A stretch of 6,552 nt of DNA from Saprospiraceae bacterium (GCA_007134625.1 SLKL01000225.1:1-6552); one strand, 5' to 3'. Positions 1 through 6,552 are shown, numbered from the stretch's first letter. The notes: generated by a model from the letters alone, not told the origin. Numbers and translations are program-made.

Positions 1-1877
1 AACGGGCTGTGCTTGATCGTATCAACCTGAACCTGACCTATGGTGATAAGATTGGTGTAATAGGAAAAAATGGCTGTGGTAAATCCACATTGCTGAAGAT
101 TTTAGCAGGGATGCAGGTGCCCGATGAGGGGTCATTTGCGATGCCATCAGGTACGACAATCGGCTTTCTACATCAGGATATCAATATTGATTTAAAGCCG
201 TCAGTGAAGGAAGCTTGTCTGTCAGGCCTTGAAGAATTAAAGAAAATTGAGTCCAAGCTTAATGATCTAAAAGAGAAGGCGGAATCAGGGCACGAACTGA
301 ATGCTGAAGAGGGAATTAAGCTTAGCGAATTAGAGGAAAGATTTAGACTTCTTGGTGGATATAATCAGGAGGCCATGGCTGAAAAAATATTAAAAGGTCT
401 TGGTTTCTCACCTGTTGATATTGAGAAAAAAGTAGGTGAACTGAGTGGTGGTTGGCGTATGCGGGTTGAACTTGCAAAAATCCTATTAGCAAGACCGGAT
501 TTACTATTACTTGATGAGCCAACTAACCACCTGGATATGGAGTCAATCATCTGGCTTGAGGGATGGTTATCCCATTTTGAAGGTACTGCGTTGATCGTCA
601 GTCACGATGCTGAGTTTTTAGAAAATGCTACCCAGTCCATACTTGAGATACAGAATGGCACTGCATTTTATTTTAAGGGAAAGTTTTCTCTCTATCAAAA
701 ATCCAGGCAGGAGCGAATGGAGAATCAGTTACGGACTTTTCAGAATCAACAAAGAGAGGTTCAGGATAGGCAGCGTACTATTGACCGATTTCGGGCGAAA
801 GCTACCAAAGCCAAGATGGCCAAGTCAATGGAGAAACAATTAGAAAAAATGGATATGGTAGAAAGACCTGAAGAGGATACCACTACCATTCGTTTTCAGT
901 TTCAGCCACCTCCAAGAAGTGGTGATATTGTAGTGCGAGCCAGCCGTCTTTCCAAGTCGTTTGATGAGTTAAAAGTTCTGGAAGATATTGATTTTCAGAT
1001 CAGGAGGGGAGAGAAAGTAAGCCTTGTAGGGAAAAATGGTGAGGGTAAAACCACATTTATCAGGTTGATCTTAAATCAGCTTAAAAGAGATAGTGGAGAG
1101 GTTGAGTATGGTCATAATGTTCAGGTTGGATATTTTGCCCAAAACCAGGATAAATTACTCGATGGTGAATTGACCTTGCTTGAATTTATGGAAGAGGGCT
1201 GCCCGAATGAGTTACGCCCTAGACTGCGAGGAATTTTAGGGAATTTTCTTTTCAGTAATGATGATGTTGAAAAAAAGATAAAAGTGCTTTCAGGTGGTGA
1301 GCGCTCCCGCTTGGCAATGGCAAAGATGCTGCTGCGTCCATTTAATCTTTTAATCCTCGATGAGCCTACCAATCACCTCGATATGTTGGCTAAAGATGTT
1401 CTGAAGCAAACCATCTATCAGTTTGAAGGTACGGTGATTATTGTATCCCACGACAGAGATTTTCTGAGAGGTCTTTCAAACCGAACCATTGAATTTTCGA
1501 ACAAGAAAACTCATGAGTATCTCGGAGATATTGATTATTTTCTTTCCAAAAAGGGTAAAGAGAATATTAGAGATTTTGAAAAGAAGGATACCAAATCTGA
1601 CAATGGAAATACATCCGACTCATCGGCTAACGAAAAGCAAGATGACTTTCAATTGAGAAAAACACTCAACCGGACAATAAGCTATTGTGAACGCAATATC
1701 GAAAAAATAGAATCTAAAATAGCTAAGCTTGAGGAGAAAATGAGTGACCCTGACTTTCATTCCAAACCTGAAAGTATTGAAGCTTCCAAAGAATACGCCC
1801 GCCTGAAAGATGAGTTGATTGAGGAAAATAGCAAATGGGATAAAGCAGTAGAGGAGTTGGATAAGCTTGATGGCTAG
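1..1877 (+). CDS. ABC-F family ATP-binding protein (tandem ABC ATPase), 5'-truncated by window edge
   Basis: Soluble ABC-F ATPase with two nucleotide-binding domains and no membrane segments. The family generally acts on ribosomes or in related translation roles, not in transport. Numbering residues from the GTG at 9: first Walker A GKNGCGKST at 19-27, signature LSGGW at 145-149, Walker B LLLLDEP at 165-171 followed by TNHLD, and switch His199. The charged interdomain linker (about 225-287, RFRAKATKAKMAK) is the family hallmark. The second domain has Walker A GKNGEGKTT 341-349, LSGGE 427-431, LLILDEP 447-453 and His481. A polar Ser/Asn/Lys spacer (about 514-545) leads to a predicted C-terminal coiled coil (about 546-620), as in Uup/YdiF-type members. 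All catalytic motifs are intact in both halves. The frame stays open upstream of 9 (R-A-V-L-D), and the usual first beta strand is missing, so the real start is roughly 15-20 codons before the window. The exact subfamily and any antibiotic-resistance role cannot be judged from this sequence. Confidence 0.95.
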   Translation, partial: RAVLDRINLNLTYGDKIGVIGKNGCGKSTLLKILAGMQVPDEGSFAMPSGTTIGFLHQDINIDLKPSVKEACLSGLEELKKIESKLNDLKEKAESGHELNAEEGIKLSELEERFRLLGGYNQEAMAEKILKGLGFSPVDIEKKVGELSGGWRMRVELAKILLARPDLLLLDEPTNHLDMESIIWLEGWLSHFEGTALIVSHDAEFLENATQSILEIQNGTAFYFKGKFSLYQKSRQERMENQLRTFQNQQREVQDRQRTIDRFRAKATKAKMAKSMEKQLEKMDMVERPEEDTTTIRFQFQPPPRSGDIVVRASRLSKSFDELKVLEDIDFQIRRGEKVSLVGKNGEGKTTFIRLILNQLKRDSGEVEYGHNVQVGYFAQNQDKLLDGELTLLEFMEEGCPNELRPRLRGILGNFLFSNDDVEKKIKVLSGGERSRLAMAKMLLRPFNLLILDEPTNHLDMLAKDVLKQTIYQFEGTVIIVSHDRDFLRGLSNRTIEFSNKKTHEYLGDIDYFLSKKGKENIRDFEKKDTKSDNGNTSDSSANEKQDDFQLRKTLNRTISYCERNIEKIESKIAKLEEKMSDPDFHSKPESIEASKEYARLKDELIEENSKWDKAVEELDKLDG

Positions 1878-2016
1878 TGTTCATGGCGTGTTTGTTTCTC
1901 TTTTTTTGATCAATCTGCGTATTCTATTTTACATTCATTTTTTTTGTGCGATCATACATAATATCAGGTAAATTCTGAATACTCCTTTGCGCCCTCACTT
2001 CCATTTATTCTTTTTC

Positions 2017-2049
2017 AAAAAAAAAGAGCTGACCCGAATGAGCCAGCTC
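2017..2049 (-). terminator. Intrinsic terminator of the FAS1 gene
   Basis: Read on the minus strand, a 10-bp stem (GAGCTGGCTC pairing with GGGTCAGCTC, two G-T wobbles) closes a 4-base ATTC loop and is followed directly by nine Ts. It begins 54 bases after the FAS1 stop codon. The T-run exists only on the minus side; on the plus strand the hairpin is followed by CAAAACTT, so it should not terminate the converging ABC-F transcript efficiently. Confidence 0.88.
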
Positions 2050-2103
2050 CAAAACTTAAATTAAACCAAAAAAGGTTTGATATGAAAACTATTTATCCAC
2101 TAT

Positions 2104-4887
2104 TTATTGCTTAATAAATCTATCTCTTCCGATGAAATTATCAGAAATGATATTTAGTAAGTAAGTTCCTGCAGGCAAATTAGAGACATTTAGGTTTTCA
2201 GCATTTCCATTAAACCTGAATTGCTGAACTGTTTGTCCCTGAATATTAATTACCTCAACTGTAACATCTTGGTTAATTAATTCTGATGGCAGATCCAATT
2301 GTAGGTAATCCGATACTGGATTTGGGTAAATGGAAATATCCACTACATCAAGATTTCTTGTAGTATTTAAATCCGGAACCAATACTGCATCGATAACATG
2401 TACAACACCATTTTGTGCCAGAATATCTGCTATAATAACTTGAGCATCGTTTATGAAAACATTTCCGTTTTCAATGGTAACTACGATATCTTGTCCAAGA
2501 ACAGTAGTAGCAACCATTCCATCGCTTAGGTCGGTAGAAAGTACTTGACCAGCGAGAACATGGTATAAAAGTACATCTGTTAAGTCACCGTCAGGATCGT
2601 CTAAAAGAGCCTCAAGTAATCCTTCGGGTAATGCATCGAAAGCATCATCAGTTGGCGCGAATAGAGTAAATGGACCTTCTCCTTGAAGGGTTTCAACAAG
2701 ACCTGCAGCATTGATAGCAGTTTCAAGGGTGTTGTGTACATCGCTTCCTACTACTATATCCCAAACAGTTTCAGGTAATTCTACTCCTGTACAAGTTAAA
2801 GTTGGAAATCCATTATCTGTTTCGAGGTTATCCGATGCTGCACCACAAGCACCGACCTCATTGATACCAATTAAATAAGTCCCTGTATAGGTTGCAGTCC
2901 ATGTTATTTCGCAATCCTGAACAAAAGTCACTAATTGTCCATCAGCGTTAAATATTGTTAGTTCCGGTTCCCAGCTACCTGCTCCGGCACCCTCACAAAT
3001 TGAGAAAGTATATTCTACACCTTCCTGGAAATTTTCAACTGCATAAATTTCACTTGCCCAAGCTCCGAAAGGTAATTGGAAAACCTCGCAAGTTCCATCA
3101 GGTCCCGGTGCCGGAGCTCCATTAAACGGCTCTTCGTTAAAATTTCCAAAAGGACCACCAACAAATTCAACACAAGGACCTAGTGGTGGAAGAAGTACTG
3201 CATCGATAACGTGCACCACGCCATTATCGGCTTCCAAATCAGCAATAGTTACCTGCGCATCATTGATGAAAATATTGCCATTTTCGAAAGTAACCGTAAT
3301 ATTTTCTCCAAGAGCAGTTTCAATTTCCTGTCCATCTTCGAGATCATCTGAGAAGGCTATTGCACCCACCACATGATACAACAATATTGCAGTTAGTAAA
3401 TCTTCATCATCTAGGATGGCTTCTAGTACTTCAGGATCTATGGCTTCAAAAGCATCATCTGTTGGAGCAAATACTGTAAAGGTTCCATCAGGGTCACTAA
3501 GAACCCCATCAAGTCCTGCAATTTCAATAGCTGCTTGTAGTGTAAGGTGATCCTCAGATTCTGATATTATATCAAAAACAGTGAATGGCTCATCTACTTC
3601 AGGAAGAAGCACTGCATCAATAACGTGTACTACGCCATTATCGGCTTCCAAATCAGCAATAGTTACCAGGGCATTATTAATAAAAACGCTTCCGTTATCA
3701 AAGGTTACAACAATATCTTGTCCAAGTAGTGTGGTAATTTCCTGTCCATCTTCGAGATCTGAAGAGAAAGCGATTTCACCTACAACGTGGTAAAGCAATA
3801 TTGCAGTTAATAGATCTTCATCATCCAGAATAGCTTCGAGTACTTCGGGATCAATAGCTTCGAAGGCATCATCTGTTGGTGCAAATACAGTAAAAGTTCC
3901 ATCAGGGTCACTAAGAACTCCATCAAGTCCTGCAATTTCAATAGCTGCTTGTAGTGTAAGGTGGTCCTCAGATTCTGATATTATATCAAAAACAGTGAAT
4001 GGCTCATCTGCTTCAGGAATAAGTACTGCATCAATAACATGTACTACGCCATTATCGGCTTCCAAATCAGCAACAGTTACCAGAGCATCATTGATAAAAA
4101 TATTTCCGCTGACAAAAGTTACAACTATATCCTGTCCGAGTAAGGTTGTTATTTCCTGACCATCTTCCAGATCATCAGAAAAAGCCACTGCACCTACTAC
4201 GTGGTAAAGTAAAATGTCAGTAAGTAAATCTTCATCAGCTAAAATAGCTTCTAGAGTTGCAGAATCTATGGCTTCAAAAGCATCATCTGTTGGTGCAAAA
4301 ACAGTAAATTCACCATCAGGATCACTCAAAGTTTCATCTAATCCAGTCTGTTCTAAAACAGCTTGTAACGTTAGGTGATCATCTGATTCAGAGATTATAT
4401 CAAAAACTGTGAATGGTTCATCTGCTGGAATCATTACTGCATCAATAATATGTACTACACCATTATCTGCAATCAAGTCTGCTGCTGTTATTAAAGCGTC
4501 TTCTATAAAAACATCATCGCCAATGATACTAATTATAGCTTCTAAACCAATTGCCGTTTCAATTTCTGCTCCATCAAATAAGTCTGATGATAAAATTGTT
4601 TCCTCCGCAACGTGAAAAAGAATGACGAATAGCAACGATAACTCATCGTCTAATAGCTCTTCCAGAAATTCAGGGTCAAGGGCGTCAAAAGCGTCATCAG
4701 TTGGTGCAAAAACGGTGAACTCTTCATCGAGATCGCTAAGGAGTTCATCTAATTCAAGCTGTTCGATAGCAGCGGAAAGAGTAAGGTGATCCGGGCTATC
4801 CGAAATAATGTCCCAAACCGTAGTTTGGTTGAATGCGCTCAAACTAAAAAGAATAGTGAACGCTAAAGTGTAAAGAAATTTTAACAT
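2104..4887 (-). CDS. Secreted multi-domain fasciclin (FAS1) protein with T9SS C-terminal sorting domain
   Basis: Predicted cell-surface or secreted adhesin-like protein, 927 aa. Order: signal peptide (1 to about 21, one Lys then a hydrophobic core); FAS1-1 (about 22-154); FAS1-2 (156-293); FAS1-3 (294-431); FAS1-4 (432-569); a six-Cys beta-sandwich-like segment (about 570-700; C572, C600, C631, C659, C681, C699), possibly PPC-like; FAS1-5 (about 706-839); T9SS type-A sorting domain (about 851-927: YPNPVSDYLQL, LPAGTYLLNI, final RFIKQ). Each FAS1 domain has the F-[TL]-[VL]-FAPTDDAF box and an NGVVH-[IV]-IDAV box. The Tyr-His motif is present in domains 2-5 (Y228/H229, Y366/H367, Y504/H505, Y775/H776) but is Phe-His in domain 1 (F91/H92). 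FAS1 domains typically mediate adhesion; the ligand here is unknown. The ATG start gives the signal peptide directly; only A/T-rich sequence precedes it, with no clear Shine-Dalgarno. Residues 4-843 contain no Lys or Arg. The gene lies 85 bp downstream of the beta-barrel gene on the same strand. Confidence 0.95.
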   Translation of the reverse strand: MLKFLYTLAFTILFSLSAFNQTTVWDIISDSPDHLTLSAAIEQLELDELLSDLDEEFTVFAPTDDAFDALDPEFLEELLDDELSLLFVILFHVAEETILSSDLFDGAEIETAIGLEAIISIIGDDVFIEDALITAADLIADNGVVHIIDAVMIPADEPFTVFDIISESDDHLTLQAVLEQTGLDETLSDPDGEFTVFAPTDDAFEAIDSATLEAILADEDLLTDILLYHVVGAVAFSDDLEDGQEITTLLGQDIVVTFVSGNIFINDALVTVADLEADNGVVHVIDAVLIPEADEPFTVFDIISESEDHLTLQAAIEIAGLDGVLSDPDGTFTVFAPTDDAFEAIDPEVLEAILDDEDLLTAILLYHVVGEIAFSSDLEDGQEITTLLGQDIVVTFDNGSVFINNALVTIADLEADNGVVHVIDAVLLPEVDEPFTVFDIISESEDHLTLQAAIEIAGLDGVLSDPDGTFTVFAPTDDAFEAIDPEVLEAILDDEDLLTAILLYHVVGAIAFSDDLEDGQEIETALGENITVTFENGNIFINDAQVTIADLEADNGVVHVIDAVLLPPLGPCVEFVGGPFGNFNEEPFNGAPAPGPDGTCEVFQLPFGAWASEIYAVENFQEGVEYTFSICEGAGAGSWEPELTIFNADGQLVTFVQDCEITWTATYTGTYLIGINEVGACGAASDNLETDNGFPTLTCTGVELPETVWDIVVGSDVHNTLETAINAAGLVETLQGEGPFTLFAPTDDAFDALPEGLLEALLDDPDGDLTDVLLYHVLAGQVLSTDLSDGMVATTVLGQDIVVTIENGNVFINDAQVIIADILAQNGVVHVIDAVLVPDLNTTRNLDVVDISIYPNPVSDYLQLDLPSELINQDVTVEVINIQGQTVQQFRFNGNAENLNVSNLPAGTYLLNIISDNFIGRDRFIKQ
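3181..4422 (-). repeat. Three-unit 414-bp in-frame tandem repeat encoding FAS1 domains 2-4
   Basis: The three units are 4009-4422, 3595-4008 and 3181-3594, each exactly 138 codons. Each starts at DEPFTVFDIISES and ends just before the next DEPF (or at PPLG after the last unit). Units 2 and 3 are identical over 77 residues (294-370 and 432-508); unit 1 is clearly more diverged. FAS1-1 and FAS1-5, outside the array, begin with TVWDI where the array units have TVFDI. This suggests that the array expanded internally between two older flanking domains. Confidence 0.95.
3481..4014. repeat. Near-identical 120-bp patch shared by array units 2 and 3
   Basis: Bases 3481-3600 and 3895-4014, 414 bp apart, differ at only 4 of 120 positions by my alignment. 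The adjacent blocks at the same offset are much more diverged: about 20 of 120 differences between 3361-3480 and 3775-3894, nearly all synonymous, and about 16 of 120 between 3601-3720 and 4015-4134. The feature span covers both copies and the DNA between them. Confidence 0.88.
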
Positions 4888-4972
4888 GCTTTAATGATTT
4901 TAAGTTAAGAAATTTTGTTGATTAGTTATTTAGCATAACCCGTATTTGCCTTACAGGTTTTGAAAATTATAT
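4888..4972 (-). promoter_or_regulatory. Gap upstream of the FAS1 gene; possible promoter, motif uncertain
   Basis: These 85 bases separate the two minus-strand genes. On the minus strand a less A/T-rich core (about 4933-4957, CCTGTAAGGCAAATACGGGT and onward) sits between A/T-only stretches, about 45-70 bases before the FAS1 ATG, a position suitable for a promoter or operator. I see no clear match to the Bacteroidota primary-sigma consensus (TTTG near -33, TAnnTTTG near -7). The TGTAA element could be an ECF-type -35, but this is a guess. No convincing terminator follows the upstream gene, so read-through from it is also possible. Confidence 0.25.
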
Positions 4973-6517
4973 TTAATTTTTATCAATTTTTTTTAAAACA
5001 GAAAAAATCAGTTCGTGACTTTGAGTTCTATTCGAGTTGATTTCTGATATATTGATACTACCCACTGCATAAGCATATTGATAATTGATATTTAGCTTTA
5101 TATGGTCTCTTAGATAGAAGGATGAACCAATACCTAAGTTGATATTCAAATTGCTTTTTCTTAAGTTATTGGATATGTTTTTTCTTCCCTTGATAGTTTT
5201 TGAATCAAAGGCATTGTGATTTGGGCGAACCTCTGTAAGCTTATTTTCGGTCGTCAAAATTTGGTTGAAAGTTAATCCCGTATTTATGTAAGGATTAAAT
5301 GAGCAACTTTTTAAAGGATAATATCTAAGACCAATGGGAATCGATATTGCATGAATACTGAAATCAGATTCAAAAACAGGGTTTAACTCAACTTCCTGAG
5401 TTGCTATTTCATCCTTTCTGATTAACTGAAAATCAGCAGCTGCAAAACCAAAAGGTGTTGCCATGTCTATATTATAACTGTTCGAATGATTATCCTGAGT
5501 TTCTTCTGATATAGAATAAACAAGGGTGCTGTTATGCCCTGATGTGCCGGAGATTATTGAATATCCCGGCTGTAAATACAATTCAAAAGACTCGTTTAGC
5601 TTCCGATTTACATCTACTCCCATTCTAATGCCAAAACTGATCTTTGAATAATTAAATTCGAACGGCTCAAGCAGCTCAGTGTAGGACTGACTTAAATTTT
5701 GTTGCCATAAAAACGGGCTTACATAAAATCCTGCAGACCAATAATTACTCTTGACAGCAGATGGCTTATTTTTAGCCGTTAACAATAATTCGTTTTTTGG
5801 ATAAAGAGAGATTGGGTTCGTGGGAACTTTTGATTCTCTTGTGGGCAGAATTTTTTCATTTATAAATAAAGGAAAGCCATTTTCTTTACCTGATATATTC
5901 TCTACATCAAATTTATTTTCAACTTTTAAATCATTGTGAAACATTCCGTCTCGCTGATCGAATCCACTTTTTTTCTCATCTAAATTATTGTTTAAGTCAT
6001 TTATGATTCTTTCAGATTCTGGAAATTGCTGATTTTTGAACGGAAGTTCCTTAGATTTCTTGAAATTACCATCAGGATGTTGATACTCCTCATCAATGAT
6101 ATCTGAGGCGTCAGTTATGGTTGAACTCTCACTGTATAGCTGATTGTTATTACTAGATGGTAGGGCTTTTTCCTGCTTTTTACTTTCGGGTAAATGGGTG
6201 TCTGAGAAATCCTGCAATACTATTAATCCTTCATTTTGTGAAGTATAAATTTGATCAGCTTGATTTTCTTTATCAGATAATATTTTATTGTTTTCAGGGG
6301 AAAAGATTCCTGTTTTTAACCCGACAATAAACATCAGGCCAAGAAAGCCAAAGAGGAGAAACAATAATAGAATTGGAAGTATCTTTTTCCTCCTGTCAGC
6401 TATGCGAATTCCCGCGGCAATAGATTCCCAGGCTTTATCCGATGGGGTATTCCATTGATCCGGTTGAGGATCTTCCTGCTGGAATTTATTTCGCCATATG
6501 TCATCAAATTTATCCAT
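4973..6517 (-). CDS. Membrane-anchored protein with predicted outer-membrane beta-barrel C-terminus
   Basis: 514 aa, not assigned to a named gene. Residues 1-45 form a short acidic, Trp-containing cytoplasmic head (W8, W22, W30; WNTPSDKAWESI) ending in RRKK. Residues 46-67 are one strongly hydrophobic helix, predicted N-in by the positive-inside rule. Residues about 70-250 are a polar Asn/Ser/Glu/Lys-rich linker, probably disordered. From about 258 to the end, alternating amphipathic strands resemble a PorT-like or OMP_b-brl beta-barrel (about 259-270, 287-305, 310-323, 387-401 with ISIPIGLRYYP, 456-489, 500-511). Bacteroidota carry many such head-helix-barrel proteins, often beside ECF sigma factor genes; that a sigma gene lies upstream here is inference. 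The ATG gives a complete head domain, and the upstream sequence (GTTAAAGTAAGTC) has no strong Shine-Dalgarno. The FAS1 gene follows 85 bp downstream. The coding call is firm; the barrel is moderately sure; the function is unknown, with anti-sigma-like signalling or surface-protein support as candidates. Confidence 0.8.
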   Translation of the reverse strand: MDKFDDIWRNKFQQEDPQPDQWNTPSDKAWESIAAGIRIADRRKKILPILLLFLLFGFLGLMFIVGLKTGIFSPENNKILSDKENQADQIYTSQNEGLIVLQDFSDTHLPESKKQEKALPSSNNNQLYSESSTITDASDIIDEEYQHPDGNFKKSKELPFKNQQFPESERIINDLNNNLDEKKSGFDQRDGMFHNDLKVENKFDVENISGKENGFPLFINEKILPTRESKVPTNPISLYPKNELLLTAKNKPSAVKSNYWSAGFYVSPFLWQQNLSQSYTELLEPFEFNYSKISFGIRMGVDVNRKLNESFELYLQPGYSIISGTSGHNSTLVYSISEETQDNHSNSYNIDMATPFGFAAADFQLIRKDEIATQEVELNPVFESDFSIHAISIPIGLRYYPLKSCSFNPYINTGLTFNQILTTENKLTEVRPNHNAFDSKTIKGRKNISNNLRKSNLNINLGIGSSFYLRDHIKLNINYQYAYAVGSINISEINSNRTQSHELIFSVLKKIDKN

Positions 6518-6552
6518 GACTTACTTTAACTACATTATTTTTTTTTATAAAA

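Noticed and set aside
9..11. GTG as the start codon of the ABC-F gene
   Set aside because: The frame is open upstream (R-A before V-L-D), and starting here would remove the first beta strand of the ABC domain. The gene is cut by the window edge.
365..1372. Short ORFs of 61-83 codons on either strand (365-550 minus, 625-843 plus, 1121-1372 minus)
   Set aside because: They lie wholly inside the ABC-F coding sequence, which has intact motifs throughout; their translations look like out-of-frame Ser/Arg-rich noise.
2063..2078. Small inverted repeat AAACC-N6-GGTTT just after the FAS1 stop codon
   Set aside because: The stem is only 5 bp and no T-run follows on either strand; the nearby 10-bp hairpin at 2026-2049 is the clear terminator.
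2082..2114. Ten-codon plus-strand ORF (MKTIYPLFIA)
   Set aside because: Too short, with no further support, and it overlaps the end of the FAS1 gene.
3181..4422. CRISPR-like or non-coding repeat interpretation of the 414-bp array
   Set aside because: The period is an exact multiple of three, units encode full FAS1 domains in one open frame, and differences are mostly synonymous, so this is protein domain duplication.
3581..4615. Antisense ORFs at 3581-3793 and 4409-4615 with similar starts (MNGSS)
   Set aside because: They resemble each other only because they are antisense shadows of the same FAS1 repeat; no signal, motif or ribosome-binding site supports them.
4963..4980. A/T-only palindrome (AAAATTA, 4-base loop, TAATTTT) spanning the stop codon of the beta-barrel gene
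   Set aside because: A 7-bp stem made only of A-T pairs in A/T-rich DNA is weak and expected by chance; it is not a convincing terminator or operator.

Overview
The window looks like chromosome from a Bacteroidota species, most likely a Cytophagales or Saprospiria-type marine or soil bacterium. The evidence is a C-terminal type IX secretion (T9SS) sorting domain with the YPNPVSD motif, a membrane-anchored beta-barrel protein of a style typical of this phylum, A/T-rich intergenic DNA, and no clear Shine-Dalgarno sequences. The taxonomic call is inference from protein style, not from a marker gene. Nothing suggests a mobile element, phage, CRISPR array or RNA gene.

Layout. Positions 1-1877 (+) hold the 3' part of an ABC-F ATPase gene whose start lies just before the window. 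Positions 1878-2103 are a convergent intergenic region with one strong intrinsic terminator (2017-2049) that serves the minus strand. Positions 2104-4887 (-) encode a 927-residue secreted FAS1 (fasciclin) protein: signal peptide, four FAS1 domains, a six-cysteine beta-sandwich-like segment, a fifth FAS1 domain and a T9SS sorting domain. FAS1 domains 2-4 form an exact-period 414-bp tandem array. Positions 4888-4972 are a short gap that may hold a promoter. Positions 4973-6517 (-) encode a 514-residue protein with a short cytoplasmic head, one transmembrane helix, a long disordered linker and a predicted beta-barrel C-terminus. The last 35 bases hold only the upstream region of that gene and perhaps the end of another minus-strand gene.

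The two minus-strand genes are co-directional and 85 bp apart, with no convincing terminator between them, so they may be co-transcribed. I read them as a cell-surface module: an envelope-spanning, possibly signalling, beta-barrel protein beside a large T9SS-exported adhesin. The ABC-F gene is an unrelated convergent neighbour.

The most striking observation is that the FAS1 protein has no lysine or arginine from residue 4 to residue 843, while being very rich in Asp and Glu. Its two neighbours have ordinary Lys/Arg content. The repeat array also contains a sharply bounded patch of near-identical DNA, which suggests recent gene conversion.
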